From Nymphaea colorata (lineage: Eukaryota > Streptophyta > Magnoliopsida > Nymphaeales > Nymphaeaceae): a stretch of DNA of 64,000 nucleotides. Below the pieces are notes generated by a model. The model was not told the DNA's origin, did no database searches, and saw only the letters and a program-made list of their open reading frames with translations. Shown piece by piece: positions 38,024-51,362 of this stretch. Location: assembly GCF_008831285.2 (NCBI RefSeq), contig NC_045139.1, positions 17,528,354 to 17,592,353 on the forward strand, in the 5' to 3' direction. The position numbers were made by a program, and so were the translations under genes. Every line of letters begins with the position of its first letter. Position 1 is the first letter of the stretch.

Positions 38024-41000
38024 ATGTCATCCAAAAAGAAGAATTATAAGGAGAAGCTCATCCGTCGAAAGTAATTCCCATGTTCCCTCATGGTTTCTTA
38101 TTTCCCCCTCCATTCTCTGCTGTTTTTTGGTTCATCGAGTAATTTGTTGAGTGCTATATCTTCTTCAGACATTTTATCAATGCAAACGTTAGGATGCTTA
38201 ACGTATTCCATTATGCACGTCATGGGAAGTTGACTGGAAGAATATGCTAATGGCTAGTTAGTGGTTGTTTTTGTTCTTCCATTCATGTAATGTTCTAATA
38301 GTTTCCTATAACTATTGCATGTTTGTGCACATGCTGCTGTTTACTTCAGTCACAGCTTGGTCGAGGAAAAGTAGTTGTGAAGCTGCTTTTGTTTGCAGAT
38401 GACTTGATTCATTGAGAACCATCTCCAAGTCTGAAATGGAGAAGGAAATCCTGTTTCGCGTAGTGTTTGTTCTATGTTGTCAAAGGCCCTCCTAGGCTAT
38501 CAGGCTTCGCTGATCGTCTAAGCTAGCTGGTTTTATGTGACCTACCATTTGAAAACGCCTAGAACATAATCTAGGATGCTAGGTTTGCTTAGGTGTTCAA
38601 TAGCCTAGGCTTTTCTCATTGGCGACATAATTGTCGCTCTTTTTCTCTTTTTTTTTGTTTTTCCTTTTTTCTTCTTTTGAGGCATAACTTTTTTCTTCTG
38701 CTTTTGTGTAGTTTATTGAATTTTTTTCCTGTTGCATGTGATTTTTCATTAGAAGTACATGTATGTGTATATGCACAGTTATATATATAGTTACGATTAT
38801 AATTCTTATGCTATTATACTTTGAATATTTTGTGTATTTTAAGTTTTAAATTCTCACATTTATGTATGCATATTATCTTCTTAATACTTATGAATTATGA
38901 TTATATGGAGGATTTATGTTTCCTTTTTTTTTAAATTAGTTCAATAATTTTAGCTTTTGTTTTATGATTTTACTTTTAGAAATTAGAAATATACATTTAG
39001 TAGTTAACGTTTAGGAAATGGTAAGATTTGGCACAATCTATAACATTGGTGTTTACTTCCAAGTTTTTTTTTTTTTTGGGGGGGGGGGGGTGCTACTTAA
39101 CTGTTAAATTTTAGTTGTTCAACCTCATTAAATTTGATCTTTCAAACTTTGATTATGTTTGTTATTATGTTATGAAATGCTTAACGTGTTTGTGTTATTG
39201 TTCATTCTAATTGCTTTATTGTTGTAAGTTGATGATTATAGCCCTGTAGATTTTGCGTTTGGAAATGCTGTGGATTTGTTAGTTATTTATTCTAACAATT
39301 AGTATTGCAGTTTACTGGATTTATTCTTTGGTGGTGGTTCAATGCTCCTAGTCTTGCCTAGGCTGTGGATGTATCTGATTGCCTAGACTGTTATATTTAT
39401 GTGTATGTATGTGACTGCGTGTGTACTTAGTTGAATTATTTTATACTATTTTAACAATTTTTATGTGGCTTATGTTACTGCATCTGTGTTTACATATTTG
39501 ACAATATATAACAGCATTTAACGTTGCATTTTATTAGCTTCTACATTTTTGTCCCCTTTCTTTGGGTACCCTTGAAGCACCTTGTCGGCTTGTCCAGCCT
39601 ACGTGTGCCTAGGTGCATACTTTACCTACTGCATCGGCTCCACTAATGCTTTTAACAGCATAATTTGTATCCAAAAAATTTAAACTAACTTTCGAAGATG
39701 TGAAACTATTTCCCTTCCCTTGATCTGGTTGTACATTTATAGGTAGTTCTGTCGACTTGACTGTCACAAACATTGGCTGTTAACTATCAAATTATTTTTC
39801 CAAAGTGAAAACTGAAATTTGAATTCAGGTCCTTATCATCTTCATCTTTAGGACAATGGCCTTTCTCTGGACGTGGCTTTATTTGTGGAACTCCTTTATC
39901 AGATATGGATGATAATTCTTCTTTTCCATACGGATAGATTAATATGTGGATTCCTTTGATGTTTCTATGAAATACCATGTACCACATGCATTCACTTATA
40001 TAATTTTTCTTACTTTTTGGCCTCGACGACCTTCAAATTGGTAGTTTCTGGATCTTAGATTATGTACTGACAATTATAAAGGTGACCTAGACAAAAGACG
40101 GACTCCTCTAACTTAGGAAGTGGCACTGGCATCTTAACAATCTTCTTCTATGAAAAGATGTTTTCTCATGTGTTTGAGGCTCTCTCTCTCATGATTATTG
40201 TTAACAATGGGGTTTGGATTAAGAGAAATGTAAGCCATTTTTTGCTGTTTTATGTTATATAGTTGCATGCTGTTCATGTTCATACATAGAGAAAGTTGAT
40301 GGATTAGATATAATCACCAATTGTTTGGTTTCACACGAGCCTTAAAGCATGGTACGGTGAAGTTCTTTACTTTCTGATGGCCTTCAACCTATGTCACATC
40401 ACATGCGTGTGGGTGCGATTATTTAAAGAAAAAATTGGGTGTAGGTGCAGCAAGAGTATATATATATATATATATATATTTATGTGTATATATATATATG
40501 TATGTGTATATATGTATATCTGTGTGTGTGTGTGTGTGCATAATAATATATTTTCTTTCTGGTTGAAAATCATAATTTATAAGAAGGTCAATGGGTAATT
40601 TTTATAATTTTATGTTGAATAAAATAAAATCTTCTTTTTAATATTGGTAGCCCTGTCATCCTTTAAAAAGGTTGACCAGGTGTAGTCCTTTTCAAAGGAT
40701 AGGAGAGGGAGAGAGAGCAAGCATGACTTAGAACAACTGAATAGGCAGAGAGACATGAGGGGAAAAATGGGAGGGAAAGATAGAAAGAGAGAGAGGGAGA
40801 GCAAAAAAAAAGGATAGAGAGACAGAGTGAGAAAGAGAGAGAAAGAGAGACAAAAAAAGAAAGGGAAAAAATTAGAAGGGAATATGGTGAGGATGCGGTC
40901 AGCAGAACCCAAATGCACGTTGACCACGCTCGCATGCATGTTGGAGCGGTACCCGCATCACATCGACATGGGTGCTACTCCTTTTTCGAAGAGTCCGTGT

Positions 41001-44000
41001 GACATAGTCTTCAACTTGTGTGATGGTGTTACTGGACTTTCTCGTTTATCAGAATCACTGTCCTATTTTTCTAACAAACTCTTTTCTTTTTTTGTCCTTT
41101 TTTGTATTTGAAATGGTCAGAGAAGAAAAGCAAGATGAACCTGAAGTACCAAAATACCGAGATCGTGCAAAGGAGCGCAGAGAAGACCAGAATCCAGACT
41201 ATGAACCAACTGAACTTGGGTCTTTTCATGCAGTTGCACCACCAGGAACAGTTGACCTTAGGTGAAGATTTATCTCTTGTTTCTGTCTGTTATGGACTGA
41301 CTGCAATCATGCTCCCTGAAACTTCTCCAGATGTTTACTCAACAATATGGTTGTCTGCAGGAGTGCTGATGCACATAAGATATCAATTGAGAACAGTAAA
41401 TACCTTGGAGGTAAGTGTTGTTCCATTATTTTAAATTCACGATTATTTAAGCTGGCATTTCCAGTGCTAAAATTAAAATAAACAGTAGTGGATAGAATTT
41501 AATACTCAGAATGACAACTGGTGGTTTTCTGTCACCATATCCCAAGCTTAATGTGTTCTTTTGCAGCCAATGTTCCAATATCTTTAGTTTATCTAGCGTG
41601 GACCCATTGCGCGTATTTGCTTACTGAAATGTCTGGCCTCATTATGGTTATTTGGTCACTGAAGTCTTAACATCTTTGTGATATTTGATAAAGCATAGAA
41701 TATTATCTTCATCTTCAGGTCTTGCTTTTCTTGTTTAGACTTCATTTGCATGGGTTCTTGATAAATTTATGTGTCACTGGTACGTAGGGTACTAAGGTGT
41801 CTTCATAACCTTCTACATAAGCAGTTTGAGAATGTACTTGTTGGCTTCCATTTTCCATTTTATTGTAAATTATCCTAACATTTGCTGAATCATTACTTCT
41901 CAGGGGATGTGGAGCACACACATTTGGTTAAAGGCTTGGATTATGCATTACTTCACAAGATTAGGAGTGAAATTGATAAGAAACCTGAGGTTGCAGGTGA
42001 AGAAGATGGAAAGTCTAGGTATGTTTAAATGCTCTAAAATGATGTTCCAGCTTGCTGTTTCGAATGATTCTTGTGACAAATAAGTATGACTAGTTGACTT
42101 TCTAATTATCTTGAATGCTTTAAAGACTAAGGTGATGAAAGTTCTCAGTTTGTTGTTTCTAGTTGATGTTTATTGATAGAGCTGAATCTTTCTGTTCATT
42201 TTCTGATCAAAGGAGAAATTTGATAATACCCTTTTATTAAATGGTCAATGAGCCTTTATATTGATGTCATAATCTACCAAACATATCTATGTCTGAGCTT
42301 TTGTTTGGTCAAAATCCACTTGCATGTGCTATTGGATTTAATGTGTTGATAGCACCATTCTTGGTCCAATAAGAATGTTGTCTTTGGATGACAATGGTGC
42401 ATATCCCTGTTTTTAAAGAGAGGTCTCACTATTACCTTTTTCTTATCTCCTTTGCTGGTTTTTCCATTTCATCTAGTAATATATGGTTTTTGTCATTTTC
42501 AGAGGTTCTAAAGAAGATCAGCCATTGTCGTTCCGCAGTGCTACAACAAAGGTTCACTTTTCTAGACTCCAAGCATGTTAGCCTTTTGCATCAGGAAAAT
42601 TTGGACCTATTGCTAGTGAAAATGCATTAATCACATTTCCGTCTTTCTTCTTTCAGACAGTGTATCAATGGATTGTCAGACCGCAAAGTGCCATAAAGGC
42701 TAATGAAATGTTCCTTCCTGGCCGGATGTCATTTGTCTTCAGCATTGTAAGTTTTGAGGTTCTTATTATGTTGAGCTTGCCCTCTTTTTACAATGCTATG
42801 CTAGCTTGAAATTATTTGCTGTAGGATGCCCTTTGATTTTGGTTAATGTCATTTTCTCTTTCAAAAGTTGAATTGTTCCTTTTTTTTTGTGAAAATTGAT
42901 TCCAAACCTGCTTTTGTATCAGCTTATTTCTTGTTCTTTAGTCTTCATGGAGGTGTTGTTCTCCTTATCCAATTTGCTTTTTCTGTCATGGCACAGTCAA
43001 CTTCTTCTATTTATACTATTGATATCTTTTTGCCTTTTTTTTATTACCCTTTTGGCTTTTAATTGCTAGAACCTGAAATAGACATCCAAGATTTGTGTTT
43101 TTAGAATTTCTTCTGGGTAGTAGTTGACTTTTCTTGAGCTATCTATTTATAGTTCTCATTGTGAACTATCTGATTCTTATTAGGAGGATAAATTTTCTCC
43201 TGATATTCCTACCACATTGCATCGAAGCAAAGATGACTGTCCAGTTCCACAGGTTTGTATTTTTTGCTTTACTCTCAGGTAAAGTTGCTCTTTGCTTGTT
43301 GGTACAACATGCTTATGGATCTTTATGATTGCAGGAAATGGTTACCGTGAGTGTGGATGGTTCTGTACTTGAGCGTATTGCTAAGATAATGTCTTACCTT
43401 CGTCTGGGATCTTCTGGAAAGGTTCTGAAAAAAAAGAAAAAAGAGAAGGATAGAACAGAACTGAAAGGTTTGGTCCTGCTGAATAAACTGTTCCTTTTAA
43501 AATATTGTGCTCCCTTTCCTTTTTCATTTCACCTTGTTAAGGTTTAATGAGTATGAAGGTAATTTAAGGTTCATTACTGAAATTCCTGTTAATTCTTAAT
43601 TTGACAATAGACTGATGGCACATATCAGAAGCAGGGTTTTTTTTTCTTGTGTCAATTGGGTGTGGCTATAGATGCAGGTGTGGACACCGGTGCAAAGCAT
43701 TTTACAGACACACACATACACATATAGCAAATTTTTTTTTTAAGCAAACAAAAACATATATTCATCAAAATATGAGTCTGTCATGTCCAAGCCATGCCCC
43801 CAGCCATATTGACGTTCTTACGCTGCCGCTTTAGTCATGCTTGTGTGACATAGTTTTTCAGAAGATTACCGTTCTAGTCATGCTTGTGTGACAGTTTTGC
43901 CAGAAGATCTCAGTGTCACGCGTCTTGCAGTTGTAGAACTTTTGCAGTATAGGATGCTATCTTTTGTGAGTTCTTCTACTTTGCATCTTGAGTTGGCATG

Positions 44001-46356
44001 ACTTGTTGAATTCTCCTAGTTGATGTCTTATAATGTTCTTGGAATGTACCATATGGGCCAACAATGAATATCGTCTTGGTTCAATGAAACCTTGCGTTCT
44101 TGATTACTTGAAAAGTGCAGAGGATTTCTTACATCTACCAAATGTTTTTCTTTTTGGTGAGGAAATCAACTGATGTTAGAATACGCACAATAGCACCTTT
44201 TTGTTGTGATTTTCTCGGTAGATGAAAACCTTGGAATATTATGAAGTTTTATGTTTTCTACGGTAACATGTTTATTTCAACCAGCAAAAATTGGTGCTGC
44301 TGTCAATGAAGATGAAGAAAATGAGAATGCATTGCATCATGAAAATGGGGTTTCAGCACATAAAGCTGAAAGAGAAGTGTTGCCACCACCTCCACCTCCA
44401 CGTAAGAACCATGCAAGTTCTGGAGATATACAAACTATAGTTGTTAGTAGAGTTGAAGAGGATGATATTTTCGTGGGGGATGGTGTCAATTATGCAATAC
44501 CTGGAAAAGACACTGGTGCTAGCCCTATTTCTGAGGACATGGAAGAGTCACCTCGTAATCGGGAAAGGCCATCCTACTTTTCTCAGCCCGAATATGGTCC
44601 TGTTCCGCCTGAGCCGATCCAAGATTGGCAACAAATGGTGAGTAGTAAGGCTGACTAATTCACTTGTCATTGTTCTTCTATGTCTATGATTTATTAATCT
44701 GAATATATTCCTGAGCAAATTGTCAAATCTGTTGCTCTAGTTAGTATATAAAGTGTAAGAAAATTTTGTACTGACCCACTTGCCTCATTCTAGGGGTTGA
44801 ATCTTTCTCATTTAATTAAGCTGCTCCATGCTTGTATACGTAATTTTGTTGCCTTTGGATTCTACTTCAGACTGCTCATGTTTTGGAACCTCATGTTTGT
44901 TCATTTTCAACCTTGCACTATCTTCATGAAACCTTGCTATATATTCTTATTCAGTATCTTTTCCTTTAGAAAAGATTTCTATTTATAGTTAAAGTATCAG
45001 TATCTATGAATTTTAGCTGTATCAGATTATTGATTTTTTCTCTCTTCATTTTTGTTGGTAGATATGTTGATGCTTCTAAATCTGCTCTCTCATGGACTTA
45101 CAATCTTAATTTGGCCTCATATTGCAGAATGGTTATGGTGCTGTCTCTGGGCCAGCACTAGCTTCTGGTTACCAGGGTGAGTGGCAAGATTATCAGTATG
45201 CAGAACAGATGGCTTATCCAGACCATTATGTGCAGCAGCCGTTGCCAAGCTATGATACACAGGCATCTGCAGTTGTAAATCAGGATCCTCAATTTATGAC
45301 ACAAGAGGAGAAAGATCGTGGCCTAGGTTCTGTCTTTAAACGTGATGACCGGAGGCTCCAGCAGCTAAGGGAAAAGGATGCTCGAGAGAAGGATCCAAAT
45401 TTCATATCAGAAAGCTATTCAGAATGCTATCCTGGTTATCAAGAGTATAACCATGAAATTGTTGACAGTGATGATGAAGCTGATTTAACTAAAATGGATA
45501 TGGGTGGAAGGGTAAGGATCTTCCTGTCACTATCATGTGCTTGTTTGCTGTTATAAAAACTTACGGCGTGAATATTTCACTCGTTATCAATTTCTTTTAG
45601 AAGAATTTGGTGTGTGCTTCTTCACAAGGGTTCAGTTTACCAGAGGGATCACATGTTTTGTTCCATTTCCTTAATTTTTGTGGTGTGAAGGTCGAGTTGC
45701 TTAGTATCTTGTCAATAATTGAAACCAACATGGTCTACCCTTGTAGCGCCTCTAAATCATGAGAAATTGCATGTCTTTTGCTTTTTCTGCAATGGCGGCT
45801 CTCCCTATGTAGTCGACTCCTTTGGAAGACTTGGAGTTTTGTTACCCTGTTGCATTATCCGAGGTTTTCTTTTTTGTCTCTTAAATTTCTTATTGCTTCT
45901 GTACATGGTTTTTCTTTTAGTGGGAGGGAACCAGGCCAGTCTCAAGTTTGCACATGGACTTGCTTGCTTCTGAAAGTTCGCTTTGTTTTACAAGCTGTAT
46001 TCGCTTCTGCTTAAATTTTTCCTCCTTTTATGGGTTCTGTCATGCGTGCCAATCACATTGTGGTTTCCCTGTTGCAGGCCAAAGGACGGCTTCACCGTTG
46101 GGATTTTGAGACGGAGGAAGAGTGGGCTACTTACAACGAGCAAAAGGAGGCAATGCCTAAAGCGGCTTTCCAGTTTGGGGTGAAGATGCAGGATGGTCGG
46201 AAGACCAGAAAGCAGAACAAAGAACAAAAGCTGACCAATGAGCTGCACAAGATTAACAAACTACTAGCAAAAAAGATGGCCGAAAAAGGTGGGACTTATG
46301 ATGATGGGGAGCAGCATTATGATGACGTACGAACGTCAAAAAAGCTTCGAATATGA
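38024..46356 (+). CDS. SMU2: SMU2 / RED (IK) family spliceosome-associated protein
   Basis: Eleven coding exons: 38024-38070, 41121-41261, 41361-41410, 41904-42018, 42503-42551, 42657-42746, 43184-43252, 43335-43467, 44285-44637, 45128-45511, 46078-46356. They join in phase to 569 residues ending at TGA; Arabidopsis SMU2 (At2g26460) is of similar length. The start gives the conserved MSSKKKNYKEKLIRRK. The RED N-terminal domain follows (KYRDRAKERREDQNPDYEPT, then ENSKYLGGDVEHTHLVKGLD, then YQWIVRPQ and EMFLPGRM). Next come a Lys run (KVLKKKKKEKD, exon 8), a Pro run (LPPPPPPRK, exon 9), EDDIFVGDGVNY, and the C-terminal RED domain with DRGLGSVFKRDD, SESYSECYPGYQEYNHE and HRWDFETEEEW. Known role: nuclear partner of SMU1 in pre-mRNA splicing of selected transcripts. 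Like other plant forms, it lacks the long Arg-Glu/Arg-Asp repeat of animal RED. The small first exon is separated by a 3 kb intron. Confidence 0.95.
39065..39090. repeat. Poly-T / poly-G double homopolymer
   Basis: About a dozen T directly followed by about a dozen G. Such a tract is length-unstable, so the exact count in the assembly is uncertain. Confidence 0.8.
40456..40540. repeat. (TA)n then (TG)n microsatellite
   Basis: Alternating TATATA blocks from about 40458, broken by TATGTG units, ending in TGTGTGTGTGTG near 40538; inside SMU2 intron 1. Confidence 0.9.
40700..40870. repeat. GA-rich purine tract
   Basis: About 170 bases of imperfect GAGAGA/GAAAGA on the plus strand within SMU2 intron 1. 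The reverse-strand reading frames over it (Ser/Leu/Phe-rich) are low-complexity artefacts. Confidence 0.8.
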
Positions 46357-48060
46357 ATTGGAAACGGAGCTGGTTGTCTGTTACTATGTGTATCACAGTC
46401 GTATTCTTGTTTAATCTGCATTCCACCTTTGATCCTTCAGTCTATAGGCGAAGATGGCATTTCTATTGTGCTCACTGCTCACGCATCCTCTTCATTGTTT
46501 ATCTGAAGATGCCAGTTATTTTAATAACTGAAGCAGGTCTGTCATCTGCCATTCAATTTTTGAAAGTCGTGCATCTAATCGACCTATTTCCTAATTTATC
46601 TGAAAAATAGTTTGGAATAAAAAAAATAGTATTTGAAGAAAAGCTCGAACTGATCAAAGTTGATGGACTTGACAACAATAGGTGGCCTTCAGGCATCCCA
46701 ATACCGCATTCAACCATCGGAGGGTTCAAAGTCCAACTCAGTTGGATGTGGGAAACGTTACGTGATGCTTATTTTACCTTTACAAGTCCAACTCAAACCC
46801 AATTGGGAGGCCTGATCCGTCTACCAGTGATCCGACTCCCTCGGATGGTCCTTCCGTCAACCGGCTCTCAGTTTTTAGACTCGCGCCTGACACTCGAAGC
46901 CCAATCGCCCATGCCATTGCTCCACGCTTCACAGCTGCTCTGAATCCTCTGATTATTTGCGGCTCCTCAATTGCACGACGGACGTCGGTGGCCGGATGCC
47001 AGGATCAACAGTCGCCCCTGGAGATTGATCTCAGTCTCAGACTGCTTAGTTCCCGTCAACCCTTTCTAGAACTGTCGATGCCGGATTCCGGGAGTCACCT
47101 GCTTCTAAATCTCTCTCTCTCTCTCAATTGGTAGTCCTAGCCCTAGCAATCTGAGGGTTTTGTACTTTGTTGCTTCTAATAGTTGTAGAAGCTTAGGTGT
47201 AATGCTACTATTGTGTTGGTTTAATTACAGAAATGAGAAAACCTGCATCACCCCATGACATGAGATGCAAGTTATTGCTTGCCAAATCTGTTTACAGAAT
47301 ACAGCTTTGATGTTTATATTTTTTTTGGCAGAACGCCGGACGCCATTTACAAAAGGGCCGGGCCGGAACCCCATCAACATGAAGGGGCTTGGTACCTGGT
47401 CCATTTAAAAGCGGGCTGGCCCGGTAGGTGGCCCGGTTTATAGTTTAGAATAAATTGATAAAGTACCGCTTACCTGTCTCGTGGAAGTGGAATTTTCAAG
47501 GGAGTTAGGTGTTACACAAGTCCAGAATTTGAGTGACCCCCAAAAAAAAAAAAATGATTGTACCTGCCCATTCAATACAATTTCCTTTTTTTGCAAGTTT
47601 TTTTCTTTCCAATAATATAATTGATTTGAGACTCAACCCAAACCCCAACTGGGTTGACACTGCCAAAGTAGCTCGCCTCAAAAGGACCGGCACCAACAAT
47701 CTGTACAGAGGAAACTGAACTCCCCAAGTCTTCTACTTCCCATTGGGTCAAGCAAGAAGAATTGGGTTCCAGGGCAGCTTTGGCAAGACAGTGGCTTGCA
47801 TCTGTCCATCAGTCTCAATCGCCGCCTTATTTGAAGTATTAATGGCCGCAACGATAAAGAAAGCCTTCTCTCCAACCATGGCAGTGAAAGTCCTTCGCGC
47901 GTCGCTAAGAGTTCGAAAGTTCGTCAATTTTCTTTGTCTAGAAATGTTTCCGATGAATACAATTCGTCAAACGACTCGGACTCGTGCTTCAAGGTTCAAA
48001 CTGCATTTATTGCGTATATTCACAACAAAGCAAGATTCGAATAGGAACTATCAAATTTCC
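46357..48060. other. SMU2 3' UTR and intergenic DNA
   Basis: No conserved coding sequence was found. The SMU2 3' UTR occupies the first few hundred bases. A GC-richer stretch at 46940-47170, ending in a (CT)n run and CCTAGCCCTAGCAATCTGAG, looks like a gene leader but leads into no recognisable frame. A GC/AT bipartite repeat fragment lies at about 47330-47440. Confidence 0.5.
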
Positions 48061-48064
48061 CACT

Positions 48065-49440
48065 AAAACTTGTTGGAACAATACTGGAAATAACGTCAAA
48101 CCATATGTGGCAAACGGCGAAGATGAAGTGACAGCCATGAAACAGTAAGGGTCGCCTTAATGGAGGTGGTGGGGCGAGCAGTCTAGCCAAGGTGATGAAC
48201 CGGTGGTTGCCTCGCCATAGCGGTATTGGTGGCGCTAATGGCAGCAGTGATTGATGGTGGCGGAGCCATGGTGGTAAAGTGGTGGCGGCGAGGAGGGCAG
48301 TAGCAAACATGCAGGTAGACGCAGTGAGGGTGAGACTATGGTGCAGGTAGCTCCTGGTGGTTGCAAGTTAAAAACATGGTGGCTGCATTGTTACGAATGC
48401 GCCGCGCAAGTATGCAGTGAAAGAAGGGGTTGCTTTTATAATTTAAAAACAAGTATGTCTTTTTTTAATCATTTCATTTTTTTATTTTCATTTTCATTTT
48501 TATCGTATCAAAAAATTTGTTTTTTTTTTTTGTGAAAAAATACTTTTGTCATTAACTGTGCATGAAATTTTGGAAGGTGGTAGCGGCAACAACAGGTGGA
48601 CTGAAATATTCATATTAAATTAAAACAAGAATAGCTTCTTTTATATATTTATACGTACTTTTGAACATAATCATAAGACATTAAAACGGTGTATGGAAAA
48701 TGCCACCAAAAATTGTTAAGATGGTGGAAGGGGAGGTCCTCCTCGGGTCCGATAGTCGATCCTTCCTCTTAATGTTGCAAGAATTCATGTCGATTTTAAA
48801 GAGTTGAAGAAAAACTCTGCTCGAAAGCTACCCAAGAGCTTGCGACGAATGAAAGTAAGCTGATCATTTATGGTCTTAAAAGATTAAGGACAGTTTCAAG
48901 CAGCGGCAGGATGACACTTCAAAACACATAAAGCATGCCTTATGAAGAAAAGGGGTTGGGTTGAGGCTTGGACAGTTTCAGTTTTTTTTTTAAATGAATA
49001 CACCAATTGAGAGACGGAATTTGACCCAGATTTAAGCTTTGTCCGGCCGGAGCCTTCATCGGGAAAGGGACCCGATGTCCCCCTTCCTCCTGGTAATGGT
49101 GACGCTTGTTCGGTCCCTGCAACTTAGACAAACTGGACGTAAGGGCCAGCCCGTCCGGCCGATGAGCCCAGTCCGGCCCATTTAAAGTTTTAAAATAATT
49201 TTTTAATTATAAAATAATTTTTAAATATAAATATATTGATTAATAATAAATATACATTATTAAAACAAAAAAATTAAAAAAAAATATTTTTTAAATTTAA
49301 ATGGGGTAAACGGTTTGGTCCGGTCCGACCCGACGGTGGCCTGGCCCAGGCCCGGGCCCAATCAGACCGACCCGACGGCGGCCCGGCCCACACCCACCCC
49401 CTTCACTGGACGCCATTGTTTTTATAACTCATTAACTACA
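48065..49440. repeat. Flanking segment duplicated at 60030-60930
   Basis: Blocks at 48070-48360 (GGAACAATACTGGAAATAAC onward, then GGTGGCGG/GGTAAAGTGG text), 48580-48720 and 48960-49130 recur in the same order at 60033-60235, 60305-60470 and 60690-60860 with clear substitutions and small indels. This is upstream DNA carried along with the COQ2-like duplication. No coding sequence was recognised. Confidence 0.75.
49140..49400. repeat. Dispersed bipartite repeat (GC-rich ends, AT-rich core), copy 2
   Basis: GGCCAGCCCGTCCGGCCGAT and similar text, then about 140 bases of A/T, then GACCCGACGG and GGCCCGGGCCC. It resembles 36980-37250 in organisation. It sits within the A-side flank and is absent at the equivalent point of the 60.8 kb duplicate, so it inserted after the duplication or was lost there. 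Confidence 0.5.
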
Positions 49441-50169
49441 TGGGCCACTCCAATGACGGAGCCCAAGAGAAAGATCAACAAAGACCGACTGACTCACATA
49501 CTTTTACAATTTTTTTCAAAGGAAACATTAATTATATCTTTGACAAGCATAATATTTTTTTTTTTATAATTTTCTAGAATTGGAAGAAAAACAAGTCTTC
49601 TACCTTCGTCGTCAAACTGATGCACCGTTCATCTCAGCTGAGTCAAAGTCATCTCCATCCATGAGTCAATGAGAGAGGGAAATACATTAATTGAATCTCA
49701 CGTTAATTGAAAGGCGAAGGCAAGTGTGGGGCATTGTGTGGGCAACTGCCCATGAAGACCAACAAAATATTGCTTATACTCATATTGATATTTCGGGATA
49801 TTTTTTTTTTTCGTTTACATCTTGGTGCCTCTTTCAAAATTTTATAACTAGTGACACTTATCCAGAATTTTCTAGCTCTGCCTTTACATTAATAATTAAA
49901 AGCTTCAACTGTGAATTCATCAAAAGGGAACCCAGCTTATTTATTAGGGCGGCAAGGCAAGAGCCATGTTTTTGCTTTTTAAAATCTGGTTTTTGTTCAG
50001 ACAACAAAGATTAGTTTATATTTCAAACACATGGTCCCTTATTATCAGCCATAACATATAACCTACTTCAGCCAAGGGCTACCAGCTAAGACTTTCAACC
50101 CAAGCAGCATAACGGAAATATGAAAAAATTGAAAGGGGGTATTCTGAAACCTTATATCTTAGGCATGCT

Positions 50170-50176
50170 TATAAAT
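50170..50176 (+). promoter_or_regulatory. TATA box of COQ2-like copy A
   Basis: TATAAAT lies 79 bases before the ATG at 50255. The surrounding 230 bases align closely with the equivalent position of copy B, which supports a real core promoter. Confidence 0.6.
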
Positions 50177-50254
50177 GAAGCACCATGCAGGAGCCCTCCA
50201 ACTCAAACTTGCTCTCTCCTCTTGTAGGTGTTGCACCATCTGTTCTAATCAAGC

Positions 50255-51308
50255 ATGGCATCAGCAGCATCCCTCTTGCTTGAACAGACTGCAGCTTCTG
50301 TTAGCTCTTGGGAGAAGAGAGTTGCAACTAGCCCACCAAAGGCGGCCGCCACGTTTCGGACCAAGTTGGCGAGCTCAAGCACGTGGCTCGATCACTTGGT
50401 TCCCGCAACATTGCGACCATATGCATACTTGGCTCGTATCGACAAGCCCGTAGGAACTTGGCTTGTGGCTTGGCCCCAAATGTGGTATTATGCTTTTTAT
50501 GTCAATTTTGCGAGCTTGTGTGTGTGTATGTGTGTGTATTATCACCAAATGGGGTTAGAGATATGCATTTATGCTGTGTGTGTGCGCTTGTGTGTGTGTG
50601 TGGGTGTATGTGTGTGTGCTTTAGTGTGTGTATGTGTGTGTGAATTATCACCAAATGGGGTTAGGGATATACGTTTATGCTGTGAGTTTGGTGCAGGGGA
50701 ATTGCTTTGGCTGCAACGCCTGGTAGGCTTCCGGATCTGAGCTTGCTGTGGGTGCTGGCTTGGGCTTCATTCTTCGCGAGAGGGGCGGGCTGCACTATCA
50801 ATGACATATTGGATCGAGATTTTGATGCCAAGGTATAATTTCCCCCTCGCTTGACTTGTCTCTCGTTCATGTTCATGCAGAATTTGTTACTATGAGAGAT
50901 TAAAAAAGAGAAAACATTTCCTTGAGAATTAATTCATGTATCCATTTGTAACGTCTCGAAAATCAAGTCGTCCCTTGTGAATAAATGAAATAATAGGCGG
51001 TAGTTTGTCCGATATTTGAGTTCATTTTCTTCATCTTTGTAACAGCTTGTGTGACATTTAATTTTAACGGACATGATATTTGCTGGCTCAAGGTTATTAT
51101 CGTGTTTCTCAAAAAAGTAACTATTTTAAAGCTCCGAATTTAACCTTCTCGTATGGCATCGCAGGTACAACGTACAAAATCAAGGCCAATCGCATGTGGA
51201 CTCCTCACGCCCTTCGAGGCAACTCTATTTCTTGTCATTCAACTCTTGCTTTACATTGGTGCTCTCTCACTAACAAACACATTTTGGTATCTCTCTCTCT
51301 CTCTCTCA

Positions 51309-51362
<54 letters not shown>

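Larger units (their letters stand above)
38071..41120 (+). other. 3 kb intron 1 (coding) of SMU2, rich in simple repeats and element fragments
   Basis: Contains CCTAGG-bearing fragments at about 38480-38610, 39345-39395 and 39590-39660; a T(12)G(12)-like double homopolymer at 39065-39090; (TA)n and (TG)n arrays at 40456-40540; and a GA-rich purine tract at 40700-40870. The donor is CGAAA|GTAATT and the acceptor GGTCAG|AGAAG. No coding exon was recognised. Confidence 0.75.

Noticed and set aside
40610..40939. Reverse-strand Leu/Ser/Phe-rich frames
   Set aside because: Product of the GA-rich purine tract read in reverse; low complexity and inside an intron.
11279..46356. A functional cluster of RNA-processing genes (DUS3, hnRNP-like, SMU2)
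   Set aside because: Different strands, kilobases of spacer, and no shared promoter. Plant genes with general RNA roles are common, so adjacency is probably chance.
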